NCBI GenBank assembly: GCA_016763815.1
Contig: JAESTB010000358.1
Location: 1 to 8,571, forward strand
Origin: Arenicella sp.
GTDB taxonomy: Bacteria > Pseudomonadota > Gammaproteobacteria > Arenicellales > Arenicellaceae
Direction of reading: 5' to 3'
DNA length: 8,571 bases
The position numbers were made by a program, and so were the translations under genes. Shown here piece after piece: positions 1 through 6,001 of this stretch (the first letter of the stretch is position 1; every line of letters begins with the position of its first letter). The notes beneath the pieces are model-generated. The model did not search any database, was not told the DNA's origin, and saw only the letters and a program-made list of their open reading frames with translations.

Positions 1-167
1 CCAGCGTCATCGAAGCTCTTTTTGTAAAAGGCTACGTTGTCATACGCGTGACGAACCGACCATTTAAGGTGAGCTAATTGTAAGTCTTGCAATTCTCCAA
101 GGCTCGCTTTTTCGATTGGCTCGAGGTCCGCATGGTCTTGATTATTATAGGTAAGTTGAATACTCAT
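1..167 (-). CDS. paaK: Phenylacetate-CoA ligase PaaK, N-terminal part (cut by window edge)
   Basis: Only the first 55 codons are present; the gene runs off the left edge of the window. The reading frame starts at ATG 167-165 and begins MSIQLTYNNQ. The stretch LQLAHLKWSVRHAYDNVAFY, at about residues 29-48, resembles the N-terminal region of PaaK, where the enzyme contacts the start of its adenylate-forming fold. PaaK is a cytoplasmic AMP-forming ligase that activates phenylacetate with ATP and CoA to phenylacetyl-CoA, the first step of the pathway and the source of its inducer. A strong ribosome site, AAGGAG (180-175), sits 7 nt before the ATG and fixes this start. The gene lies 26 nt after paaJ and is the last identified member of the F-to-K operon. 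The AMP-binding motifs are outside the window, so the call rests on the N-terminus plus gene order. Confidence 0.88.
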   Translation of the reverse strand, partial: MSIQLTYNNQDHADLEPIEKASLGELQDLQLAHLKWSVRHAYDNVAFYKKSFDDA

Positions 168-193
168 TGTGTGTCTCCTTAATCGTCTGCTAT

Positions 194-1399
194 TTATACA
201 CGCTCAATAATACTGGCTATGCCCTGCCCGACGCCTATGCACATTGTGCATAGGGCATATCGGCCATTGGTTTTATGTAATTGATTTATTGCTGTAGTCA
301 CTAGCCGAGCGCCCGACATACCCAGCGGGTGACCTAATGCAATTGCACCACCATTTGGGTTAACTCGGGGGTCGTCATCTGCTAAACCAAGCTCTCGCGT
401 TACCGCCAAGCCTTGTGCTGCAAATGCTTCATTTAATTCAATAACATCTATTTGATCTAAGCTCAGGCCGGTTAAAGAAAGAACCTTCAATACCGCGGGC
501 GCTGGACCAAAACCCATGATACGTGGCGCTAAGCCAACCACGGCGGTGGCCAGCACTTTGGCCTTTGGTGTTAAATCAAAGCTGTCGATTGCCGAACTTG
601 AAGCCAACAGTAATGCACAGGCACCATCATTAAGCCCAGAGGCATTGCCCGCCGTTACGGTGCCATTGTCTCGAAAAGGTGTGGGTAGTTTGGCCAAGCC
701 TTCTAAGCTGGTGTTGGCGCGAATATGCTCATCGTCAGCAAAGATTATTGGGTCTTTCTTTCGTTGAGGGATCGTTACCGGAACAATTTCGTTGGCAAAA
801 AAGCCATTTTGTTGCGATGCCGCGGCTCTTTGTTGACTGCGTAATGCAAATAGGTCTTGATCTTCGCGGCTAATACCAAACTGCTCCGCTACGTTCTCGG
901 CGGTCTCTGGCATGCTGTCTACGCCATATTCAGCTTTAAGTTTTTTGTTAACAAAGCGCCAGCCCATGGTTGTGTCATACATGGTTTGTGATCGTCCAAA
1001 GGCGGATGAAGACTTACCCACGACCAACGGTGCACGAGACATAGACTCGACACCTCCGGCAATAATTAAATTAGCTTCGCCGGTTTTAATCGCGCGCGAC
1101 GCCATGCTCACCGCATCTAAGCCAGAACCGCATAAGCGATTAATCGTCGTCGCGGGCGTCTCAGGCGGCAAGCCAGCAAGCAACACGGACATTCTGGCAA
1201 CATTGCGATTATCTTCCCCGGCTTGATTAGCACAGCCATAGATCACGTCGTCAATTTGGCTCCAATCAACCGATGGGTTGCGCACCATAATTTCGGCCAT
1301 TGGCAAGGCACCAAGATCATCGGTTCGCACACTGGACAATGAACCGCCGTAGCGCCCAATTGGCGTTCGAATCGCATCACAAATAAAAGCGTTAGTCAT
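194..1399 (-). CDS. paaJ: 3-oxoadipyl-CoA / 3-oxo-5,6-dehydrosuberyl-CoA thiolase
   Basis: This 401-residue protein is a full-length degradative thiolase. It carries the acyl-accepting cysteine Cys90 in NRLCGSGL, the NEAFA motif at 323-327, the base His357 in GGAIALGHPLG, and the second catalytic cysteine Cys387 in CTMCIGVGQG. The segment GCANQAGEDNRNVARM (55-70) is typical of the PaaJ/PcaF group rather than of acetoacetyl-CoA thiolases. In the pathway it is used twice: it cleaves acetyl-CoA from 3-oxo-5,6-dehydrosuberyl-CoA and later splits 3-oxoadipyl-CoA into succinyl-CoA and acetyl-CoA. PcaF of the beta-ketoadipate pathway has nearly the same sequence, so the name depends on its place between paaI and paaK. 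The start begins MTNAFICDAIRTP as expected, but no clear Shine-Dalgarno site precedes it. A 245-nt spacer separates it from paaI, much longer than other junctions in the operon. Confidence 0.93.
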   Translation of the reverse strand: MTNAFICDAIRTPIGRYGGSLSSVRTDDLGALPMAEIMVRNPSVDWSQIDDVIYGCANQAGEDNRNVARMSVLLAGLPPETPATTINRLCGSGLDAVSMASRAIKTGEANLIIAGGVESMSRAPLVVGKSSSAFGRSQTMYDTTMGWRFVNKKLKAEYGVDSMPETAENVAEQFGISREDQDLFALRSQQRAAASQQNGFFANEIVPVTIPQRKKDPIIFADDEHIRANTSLEGLAKLPTPFRDNGTVTAGNASGLNDGACALLLASSSAIDSFDLTPKAKVLATAVVGLAPRIMGFGPAPAVLKVLSLTGLSLDQIDVIELNEAFAAQGLAVTRELGLADDDPRVNPNGGAIALGHPLGMSGARLVTTAINQLHKTNGRYALCTMCIGVGQGIASIIERV

Positions 1400-1644
1400 A
1401 ATTTTATTGATTTCGTAAAATGTTTAAATTATTAGAGGCTTTTGCACCAATCAGGATTGAAATGAAAATGAGGTGAAATGCGACTAATTGAGGCAGAAAA
1501 CCACGGCAATAGCGATCGTTGCGGGGAAGCAACTTACTTAGAGCAATGCAGAAGCAATTGCCGAGCTATTCACTGGTTTTCTAACAAAGAGTAGGCGTAT
1601 TTTAACCATTTTCAATCATTTATTAGTTGCTGCAACGGTCTCTA
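1400..1644. other. 245-nt spacer between paaI and paaJ, no gene found
   Basis: No convincing reading frame or RNA gene is visible. The half nearest paaJ is AT-rich, and the middle holds several TTGC/GCAA words. One short hairpin is visible: GTTGC (1518-1522) pairing with GCAAC (1529-1533) around a 6-nt loop. A second tiny inverted word, GTTGC-T-GCAAC, lies at 1626-1636. Neither is followed by a T-run on the minus strand, so I do not call a terminator. I found no well-spaced sigma-70 promoter for paaJ. The spacer could hold a weak internal promoter or an RNA-processing site, but nothing in the sequence proves this. Confidence 0.4.
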
Positions 1645-2082
1645 TTAATCTGAAAAAATTGCTTGATTGCGAGAAAATGATTTTCCACTAAAAATCGCCA
1701 CAATTCTATCGTCTGAATTGGTGACTAAAACCTGATAGACACCGGTTCTCTTTCCATTAGATTGCTCAACCGCCGTCGCCAATAGTCTTTCACCTATCTT
1801 TGCAGAGCGCACAAACTCAATGGATAGGCCTTGAGCAACATTCATTTCGTTATGGGAATTACACGCATGTGCAAACGCAGTATCCGCCAGTGTGGTTATG
1901 ATTCCGCCTTGGCAATAGCCGTGACCATTCGCGTAGTCAGCGTGTACCGTCATCGAAACAACGGCCCCACCAGGTGACACCTCTACAATTTGTATGCCGA
2001 GTGTGCGCGCACATTTATCGGCTTGGTGCAAAATTGCGGACGATTTTTCAGCTATCTCTTGTTGGTTCATATTGGGTTTCAT
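1645..2082 (-). CDS. paaI: Hydroxyphenylacetyl-CoA thioesterase PaaI
   Basis: This 145-residue single hotdog-fold protein matches the PaaI thioesterase family in length and in its central motif, ANGHGYCQGG (51-60) followed by LADTAFAHACNS (65-76). Asp67 in LADTAFA sits where the catalytic aspartate of PaaI is found, at the start of the long hotdog helix. GKRTGVYQ and FSGKSF near the C-terminus are also family features. PaaI is a cytoplasmic tetramer that hydrolyses ring-hydroxylated phenylacetyl-CoAs and is thought to free CoA trapped in dead-end products. The family motif CHGG, as I remember it from E. coli, reads CQGG here. ATG 2082 is preferred over the in-frame ATG at 2070 because GAGGT (2091-2087) lies 4 nt before it. 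The gene begins 18 nt after the paaH stop. Confidence 0.9.
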   Translation of the reverse strand: MKPNMNQQEIAEKSSAILHQADKCARTLGIQIVEVSPGGAVVSMTVHADYANGHGYCQGGIITTLADTAFAHACNSHNEMNVAQGLSIEFVRSAKIGERLLATAVEQSNGKRTGVYQVLVTNSDDRIVAIFSGKSFSRNQAIFSD

Positions 2083-2100
2083 TTTGACCTCGAGGTGGTT

Positions 2101-3630
2101 TTAAGCAGAAGACTCATAAGATCGATTCAACAGTAATGGCGAGACACGGTAGCGCTCTTCGCCATAAGCCCTCTGAATATTATTTAACACCATGACTACT
2201 CGACTTAACCCAATCGAATCACCCCATGCAATCGGCCCTGCAGGGTAAGCAACACCCGCTTGCATAGCCGTATCCACCGCATCAAAGCTGCAGACGCCCT
2301 GATTGACCGCATCGTGGGCTTCGTTAACCAGCATACAGACTGTTCTTAGCACCTGCATTCCAGGCGTGTCTTTGACCCAGTGAATTCGCTTACCAAGAGA
2401 GCGAAAAAAATCACTCGCCTCTTGCTGCGCTTGATCACTGCTTGTTACGCCACAGCTTAGCGCTATGTCGGGCGTAAGGTGATAGTCCCTGGCGTAATCA
2501 AGTAACACAAGGTTGTCGATTCCATCTTCCGCTGAACGCTGCGTTGCGGTCCGCCCATCGCTAATTTTGATGGTTGCACTGCCAACCTCGATACGAGCAA
2601 CATCGAGACCGGAGTCACTGCTGGAACTCGGTGAAACTTGGTAACCGTGCTCCTCTAAACAATTGTTCAAGCCTATAGCACCGTTGAAACTGCCTAACAC
2701 GCTTACCGTTTTACTCTTCACCACGGGCAGAGAAGCGTCATCTAGAGCGCCTTTCTCTTCATGGGGGTAACGATAAAACCCTTGACCACTTTTGCGTCCA
2801 AGTAAGCCCGCTGCAACCATTTCGGCTTGCAACACTGACGGCATAAAACGTTTGTCTTGATAAAATGCGTTGTATACCGACTCAGTCACGGCGCTATTAA
2901 TGTCTTGGCCAATTAAATCCGTCAGCTCTAATGGCCCCATCTTAAAGCCGCCACAGCTTCGCATGAGTGTATCAATGGTCTCAACGCTCGCCAATTGTTC
3001 AGTCAAGGACCGAAGTGCCTCTGCGTAGAAGGGTCGTGCAACGCGGTTTACAATAAACCCAGGCGTTGACTTTGCATGCACTGGTTTTTTACCCCAAGCG
3101 GCGGCGGTATCGAAAACAATCTGTGCGACAGACAGGTTAGTCTGCAAGCCAGAAACAACCTCGACTAATTTCAAAATCGCAGCCGGGTTAAAGAAATGCA
3201 TGCCTATGATATTTTCGGGTCTGCTTGCTGTTGCCGCCAATGCCGAAATTGAGATAGACGAGGTATTACTTGCAATAATGGTGTCTTTATCAGCAATTGC
3301 TTCAATATCAGCAATAACACGCTGTTTAACCGCCAAATTTTCAACGATCGCTTCAACAATTAAACGGCTGCCCTTTATATCGCTCAAGCGGTCGGTGGGC
3401 GTAATTTTAAGCAATAAGTCGTCAACCTCTGCTTGTGTCTTTTTACCCTTCTCGACTAAGCGCCCCAGACCAAGCCGAATGCCGTCAGCACCCTTTTGTG
3501 CAGCGCCATCAGCTATGTCCAACAGAATTACGGCATGGCCTGCATTAGCCGCCACCTGTGCGATTCCGGCACCCATTGTGCCAGCCCCAATCACAGCGAT
3601 TTTATCGCTCGTAGTCAGCGCAGCCATCAT
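2101..3630 (-). CDS. paaH: 3-hydroxyadipyl-CoA dehydrogenase PaaH (NAD-dependent)
   Basis: This 509-residue protein has the layout of PaaH. An N-terminal Rossmann NAD-binding domain carries IGAGTMGAGIA, with the glycine motif at 15-20. The SNTSSISIS segment follows (121-129), then the catalytic His145 in GMHFFNP paired with Glu157 in LVEVV. Next come the dehydrogenase C-terminal domain (TPGFIVNRVARPF from 189) and a second copy of that helical domain near the end (TPGMQVLRTV, YPAGPIAWGD). It oxidises (S)-3-hydroxyadipyl-CoA to 3-oxoadipyl-CoA, the substrate of PaaJ. The linker around 290-345 is loose and serine-rich (SPSSSSDSG). The first two codons are both ATG: starting at the first overlaps the paaG stop by 3 nt, while starting at the second (3627) gives a one-base TGATG overlap and better spacing from AGGTG (3635-3631). 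Translation is probably coupled to paaG. Confidence 0.94.
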   Translation of the reverse strand: MMAALTTSDKIAVIGAGTMGAGIAQVAANAGHAVILLDIADGAAQKGADGIRLGLGRLVEKGKKTQAEVDDLLLKITPTDRLSDIKGSRLIVEAIVENLAVKQRVIADIEAIADKDTIIASNTSSISISALAATASRPENIIGMHFFNPAAILKLVEVVSGLQTNLSVAQIVFDTAAAWGKKPVHAKSTPGFIVNRVARPFYAEALRSLTEQLASVETIDTLMRSCGGFKMGPLELTDLIGQDINSAVTESVYNAFYQDKRFMPSVLQAEMVAAGLLGRKSGQGFYRYPHEEKGALDDASLPVVKSKTVSVLGSFNGAIGLNNCLEEHGYQVSPSSSSDSGLDVARIEVGSATIKISDGRTATQRSAEDGIDNLVLLDYARDYHLTPDIALSCGVTSSDQAQQEASDFFRSLGKRIHWVKDTPGMQVLRTVCMLVNEAHDAVNQGVCSFDAVDTAMQAGVAYPAGPIAWGDSIGLSRVVMVLNNIQRAYGEERYRVSPLLLNRSYESSA

Positions 3631-4430
3631 TCACCTGTGTAGTTAGGTTGTCGTTTTTGCATAAAAGCAGCAACGCCTTCTTGATAATCCGCGGTTCGAC
3701 CGGCTATCCCTTGCAAGTCTCGCTCTAGGTCGAGCTGTTGGTCTAAGGTATTATTGGCTGATGCTTGAATCGCTCGCTTAATAAAGCCCAAACCCTTGGT
3801 TGGCCCGTTAGCCAATTGCTCACCAAGAGAGATAGCCTCCTTAAGTAATTGATCGTCTTCAAAGACTTGGGCAATCATACCCATTTCCAATGCCTCTTCA
3901 GCATTCACTTTTTCACCTAAAAGACAGAGACGCATAGCACGTGCTTGACCAATTAATTTTGGCAAAATCCATGTACCACCAGAATCAGGTACTAGGCCTA
4001 GCTTATTAAAAGACTGTATGAAACTTGCTGATTTAGCAGCGAGTACTAGGTCACATGCTAAGGCAATGTTCGCGCCCGCGCCTGCGGCAACACCATTAAC
4101 TGCGCAAATAACCGGTAACGGCAGCCCAGTAATATTACGAATCAATGGATTATAGTTTTGTTCTATAGAAGCACTTAGGTCGGGAGCCTCATCAGACACA
4201 CTCACCGCACGATCACTCAAGTCCTGACCGGCACAGAAGCCACGCCCATTACCAGTAATAAGTAAGCACCGGATGCTTTTATCTCGCTTAATATTCTTAA
4301 ACACCGCCTTCATTTCAAGATGCATTTCACTATTGAAACTGTTTAGCCTATCCGGGCGATTCAGAGTCAATACTGCTAAACCTTGGTTGATGGAGAATTC
4401 TATGTGGGCAAAAGCCGATTGATCGGTCAT
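3627..4430 (-). CDS. paaG: Ring-1,2-epoxyphenylacetyl-CoA isomerase PaaG (oxepin-CoA forming)
   Basis: This 267-residue crotonase-fold protein is about the length of E. coli PaaG and keeps its typical segments: LNRPDRLNSFN (23-33), GNGRGFCAGQDL (60-71), VICAVNGVAAGAGA (107-120), KLGLVPDSGGTW (143-154) and a C-terminal LDLERDLQGIAGR. It converts ring-1,2-epoxyphenylacetyl-CoA to oxepin-CoA and can also shift double bonds in linear intermediates. The first hydratase glutamate is replaced (GAGANIAL, Asn121), while Asp149 in VPDSGG is present, the pattern expected of an isomerase rather than a hydratase. The open frame extends upstream to 4562, but those 44 codons overlap the end of paaF and do not look like family sequence. 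ATG 4430 is chosen because AAGGTG (4445-4440) precedes it by 9 nt and homology begins right after it. It starts 13 nt after the paaF stop. Confidence 0.94.
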   Translation of the reverse strand: MTDQSAFAHIEFSINQGLAVLTLNRPDRLNSFNSEMHLEMKAVFKNIKRDKSIRCLLITGNGRGFCAGQDLSDRAVSVSDEAPDLSASIEQNYNPLIRNITGLPLPVICAVNGVAAGAGANIALACDLVLAAKSASFIQSFNKLGLVPDSGGTWILPKLIGQARAMRLCLLGEKVNAEEALEMGMIAQVFEDDQLLKEAISLGEQLANGPTKGLGFIKRAIQASANNTLDQQLDLERDLQGIAGRTADYQEGVAAFMQKRQPNYTGE

Positions 4431-4439
4431 GGTTAAAGA

Positions 4440-4445
4440 CACCTT
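4440..4445 (-). promoter_or_regulatory. Ribosome binding site that fixes the paaG start
   Basis: AAGGTG on the minus strand, overlapping the paaF stop codon (TAA, 4446-4444), lies 9 nt before ATG 4430. It supports starting PaaG at MTDQSAF rather than at the upstream in-frame ATG (4562), which has no such site. Confidence 0.65.
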
Positions 4446-5227
4446 ATTGTTTGTTACTTGGAAAATTGGCAACTCTTTTTTCAGTAAACGCAGCAATGCC
4501 TTCGGCTGCATCTTCGCCAACAACGATTTGTAAAAATGCGTCTCGCTCTTGCTGTAATCCATCGGCCAGACTTAGCTCGTACGATCGCAGAACTGACGCT
4601 TTGATAGCCTGTGCCGCTAGAGTAGATTTGCTTGCAATTTCTTTTGCCAACTCAATTGATCGTTCTAGATACAGCTCAGGCTCGGTCACCTCGCTAAGCA
4701 GCCCCCAAATCAAGCGCTTCACGTGCTGAGATAAAAGCACCGGTAAGATTCAACTTCATTGACGCCGCCTTGCCAATTGCCCTAGTTAAGAGCTGAGTAC
4801 CACCAGCGCCGGGGATTATACCCAAATTTATTTCAGGCTGACCTATCTGGGTATTGCGTGAAGCCACAATAATGTCAGCGGCCATCATCAACTCACAACC
4901 GCCACCCAGAGCAAAACCACTTACCGCGGCAATCAACGGTTTGGGGAACGCTCTAATCGTGCTCCACGCCTTTTGGCGCTCAGCTTCAGGAAAATCGCCG
5001 CTCGCAGCCTGTTGTAATTCTCCAATGTCGGCACCGGCCGCAAACGCTCGCGAATCACCAGTCAATACAACCACTCTTAGTTGAGGGTCTTCGGCCACTT
5101 TACTTAGTTCATCGGCAATTTGAGTTAAGACCTCGGTATTAAGAGCATTTAGCACCTTCGGGCGGTTTATTTGGACTTGCAGAACACCTTGCTCTGGCCG
5201 ACTAACTTTTAGCAACGAATTACTCAT
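4444..5227 (-). pseudogene. paaF: 2,3-dehydroadipyl-CoA hydratase PaaF, interrupted by a single-base frameshift
   Basis: Two adjacent minus-strand frames together encode one enoyl-CoA hydratase. The first (from ATG 5227, MSNSLLKVSR) covers residues 1-175 and then reads Ala-Ala-stop (stop 4696-4694). The second resumes with LLSEVTEPEL and runs 85 residues to the TAA at 4444. The break lies in a run of five G (plus-strand C 4702-4706); four G would give a continuous ...ALDLG-LLSEV... protein of 260 residues, close to the family's roughly 255. Both catalytic glutamates precede the break: Glu112 in GGGCELMMAAD and Glu132 in QPEINLGIIPGAGG. The truncated protein would lack the C-terminal helices needed for trimer packing. 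The intact enzyme hydrates 2,3-dehydroadipyl-CoA to 3-hydroxyadipyl-CoA, the PaaH substrate. Nothing else is degraded, so a sequencing or assembly error or a very recent mutation is likely. The start is chosen by family alignment; only a weak GGAAAAG precedes it. Confidence 0.88.
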
Positions 5228-5281
5228 GACGCTTTTCCAACTCATTATCAGAGAAGAGATTCTATCTGAAACTTTTTTTAT

Positions 5282-5311
5282 ATGATACTTTATTTTGACT
5301 TTTATTGAAAA
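5282..5311 (-). promoter_or_regulatory. Candidate sigma-70 promoter of the paaFGHIJK operon
   Basis: On the minus strand, TTTTCA (5311-5306) is followed after 18 bp by TATCAT (5287-5282), one base from the TATAAT consensus. Transcription would start near 5275, leaving a leader of about 48 nt before the paaF ATG at 5227. The -10 box lies inside the left operator arm, so a bound repressor would block it. The -35 box is weak (four of six). Confidence 0.45.
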
Positions 5312-5322
5312 AACAGTATCAT
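5295..5322 (+). promoter_or_regulatory. Candidate sigma-70 promoter of the paaYZA operon
   Basis: TTGACT (5295-5300) matches the -35 consensus in five of six bases. After 16 bp comes TATCAT (5317-5322), five of six for -10. Transcription would begin near 5329, about 27 nt before the paaY ATG. The -10 box lies inside the right operator arm, mirroring the opposing promoter in the left arm. Confidence 0.58.
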
Positions 5323-5337
5323 ATTGCATATGACACT
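5315..5337. repeat. Compact 23-bp near-perfect palindrome sharing the right operator arm
   Basis: AGTATCATAT (5315-5324), a 3-nt centre, and ATATGACACT (5328-5337) form an inverted repeat with 9 of 10 pairs matching. The right half is also a near-copy, in direct orientation, of the left arm of the larger operator (ATATGATACTT versus ATATGACACTT). It covers the paaY -10 box and the likely transcription start. It could be a third repressor half-site, or the true operator of a different regulator. Confidence 0.55.
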
Positions 5338-5355
5338 TAATCAGACTTTTAATCA

Positions 5356-5943
5356 ATGACAATATACTCCTTAAATGGCGTTACGCCGGTTATAGAAGAT
5401 GGGGCATTTGTCCACCCTGATGCCATTATTATTGGTGACGTTTTTATAATGAGCGGGGCCTTTGTTGCGCCAATGGCGACCATGCGAGGTGACTTTGGTC
5501 GGCTAATATTAGGCCAAGGTGCGAACTTGCAAGAACATTGTTGTATGCATGGTTTTCCTGGAACGGACACTATTGTCGAAGAAAATGGCCACATAGGACA
5601 CGGGGCTATATTGCATGGTTGCACTATTAGAAAGAACGCATTAATCGGCATGAATAGCACGATTTTAGATAATGCGACTGTCGGCGAGAACAGCATTATC
5701 GGGGCCGGATCACTGCTTGCTTCCAAGACTAATATTCCAGCCAATAGCCTTGCCGTCGGTAGCCCCGCCAAAGTTATTCGAGAACTCAGAGACGACGAAA
5801 TTAAGTGGAAGTCCGAAGGCACGAGGCAATACCACATGCTGACGTCTATCTACCAAAGAGGGATGGTTGAAACGCACGCCGAAACTATTGCTGATTTTGA
5901 TCGCCCTCGCCTAACGCATTCTGACTACACACACAAAAATTAG
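5356..5943 (+). CDS. paaY: PaaY, hexapeptide-repeat thioesterase of the phenylacetate pathway
   Basis: This 195-residue protein is a left-handed beta-helix of the gamma-carbonic-anhydrase-like family. The N-terminus MTIYSLNGVTPVI is very close to that of E. coli PaaY, and MRGDFG (43-48), NLQEHC (57-62), MHGFPGTDT (64-72), GHIGHGAILHGC (78-89), VGSPAK (134-139) follow in family order. The metal-binding histidines are visible as His65, His82 and His87, with Arg44, Asp46 and Gln59 in their usual places. PaaY is reported to be a thioesterase that hydrolyses CoA intermediates of the pathway, perhaps removing toxic epoxide or oxepin forms and lowering inducer. No good Shine-Dalgarno site precedes the ATG, so it may be weakly translated. 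It is the first gene of the plus-strand operon, whereas in E. coli it follows paaX. Confidence 0.92.
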   Translation: MTIYSLNGVTPVIEDGAFVHPDAIIIGDVFIMSGAFVAPMATMRGDFGRLILGQGANLQEHCCMHGFPGTDTIVEENGHIGHGAILHGCTIRKNALIGMNSTILDNATVGENSIIGAGSLLASKTNIPANSLAVGSPAKVIRELRDDEIKWKSEGTRQYHMLTSIYQRGMVETHAETIADFDRPRLTHSDYTHKN

Positions 5944-6001
5944 TTAAACGATTGGCTAACAACCTTATCGATGTAAATAACACCCAACTATCGAGACAAA
6001 C
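5944..6001. other. 58-nt spacer between paaY and paaZ
   Basis: The spacer is AT-rich and has a repeated TATCGA word (5967-5972 and 5990-5995). TTGGCT (5951-5956) with TAAATA 16 bp later is a very poor promoter match. I see no terminator, so paaY and paaZ are most simply one transcript. Confidence 0.35.

Larger units (their letters stand above)
5280..5324. promoter_or_regulatory. Candidate PaaX-type operator: TGATAC-N27-GTATCA inverted repeat
   Basis: Two perfect 10-bp arms, ATATGATACT (5280-5289) and AGTATCATAT (5315-5324), flank a 25-bp AT-rich spacer. Counted from the core, TGATAC (5283-5288) and GTATCA (5316-5321) are exactly 27 bp apart. From memory, PaaX, the GntR-like repressor that responds to phenylacetyl-CoA, binds sites described as TGATTC-N27-GAATCA in E. 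coli; the spacing matches and one core base per arm differs. The site lies between the divergent paaF and paaY operons. The repeat is seen directly; PaaX binding is inferred. Confidence 0.72.

Noticed and set aside
1518..1533. Hairpin GTTGC/GCAAC as a terminator between paaI and paaJ
   Set aside because: The stem is only 5 bp and no T-run follows on the minus strand.
3200..3646. 148-codon plus-strand open frame opposite paaH
   Set aside because: Antisense shadow of the Rossmann-domain coding sequence; the Ala/Ile/Ser-rich product has no recognisable domain.
4431..4562. Upstream extension of the paaG frame by 44 codons
   Set aside because: It overlaps the C-terminal coding part of paaF, shows no family sequence, and a ribosome site directly precedes ATG 4430.
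4444..4740. A separate 98-residue gene
   Set aside because: It is the C-terminal part of PaaF after the frameshift; its first 13 codons read the paaF sequence out of frame with the family match.
5248..5269. TCAGA/TCTGA short inverted repeat in the paaF leader
   Set aside because: The arms are only 5 bp with a 12-nt spacer, too weak to distinguish from chance.
5228..5362. Upstream extension of the paaF frame to an ATG at 5362, overlapping paaY
   Set aside because: These 45 codons run through the AT-rich operator and promoter region, lack family similarity, and PaaF homology begins at MSNSLLKV (5227).
5349..5837. 162-codon minus-strand open frame opposite paaY
   Set aside because: It is a mirror of the conserved paaY coding frame, with no recognisable domain.
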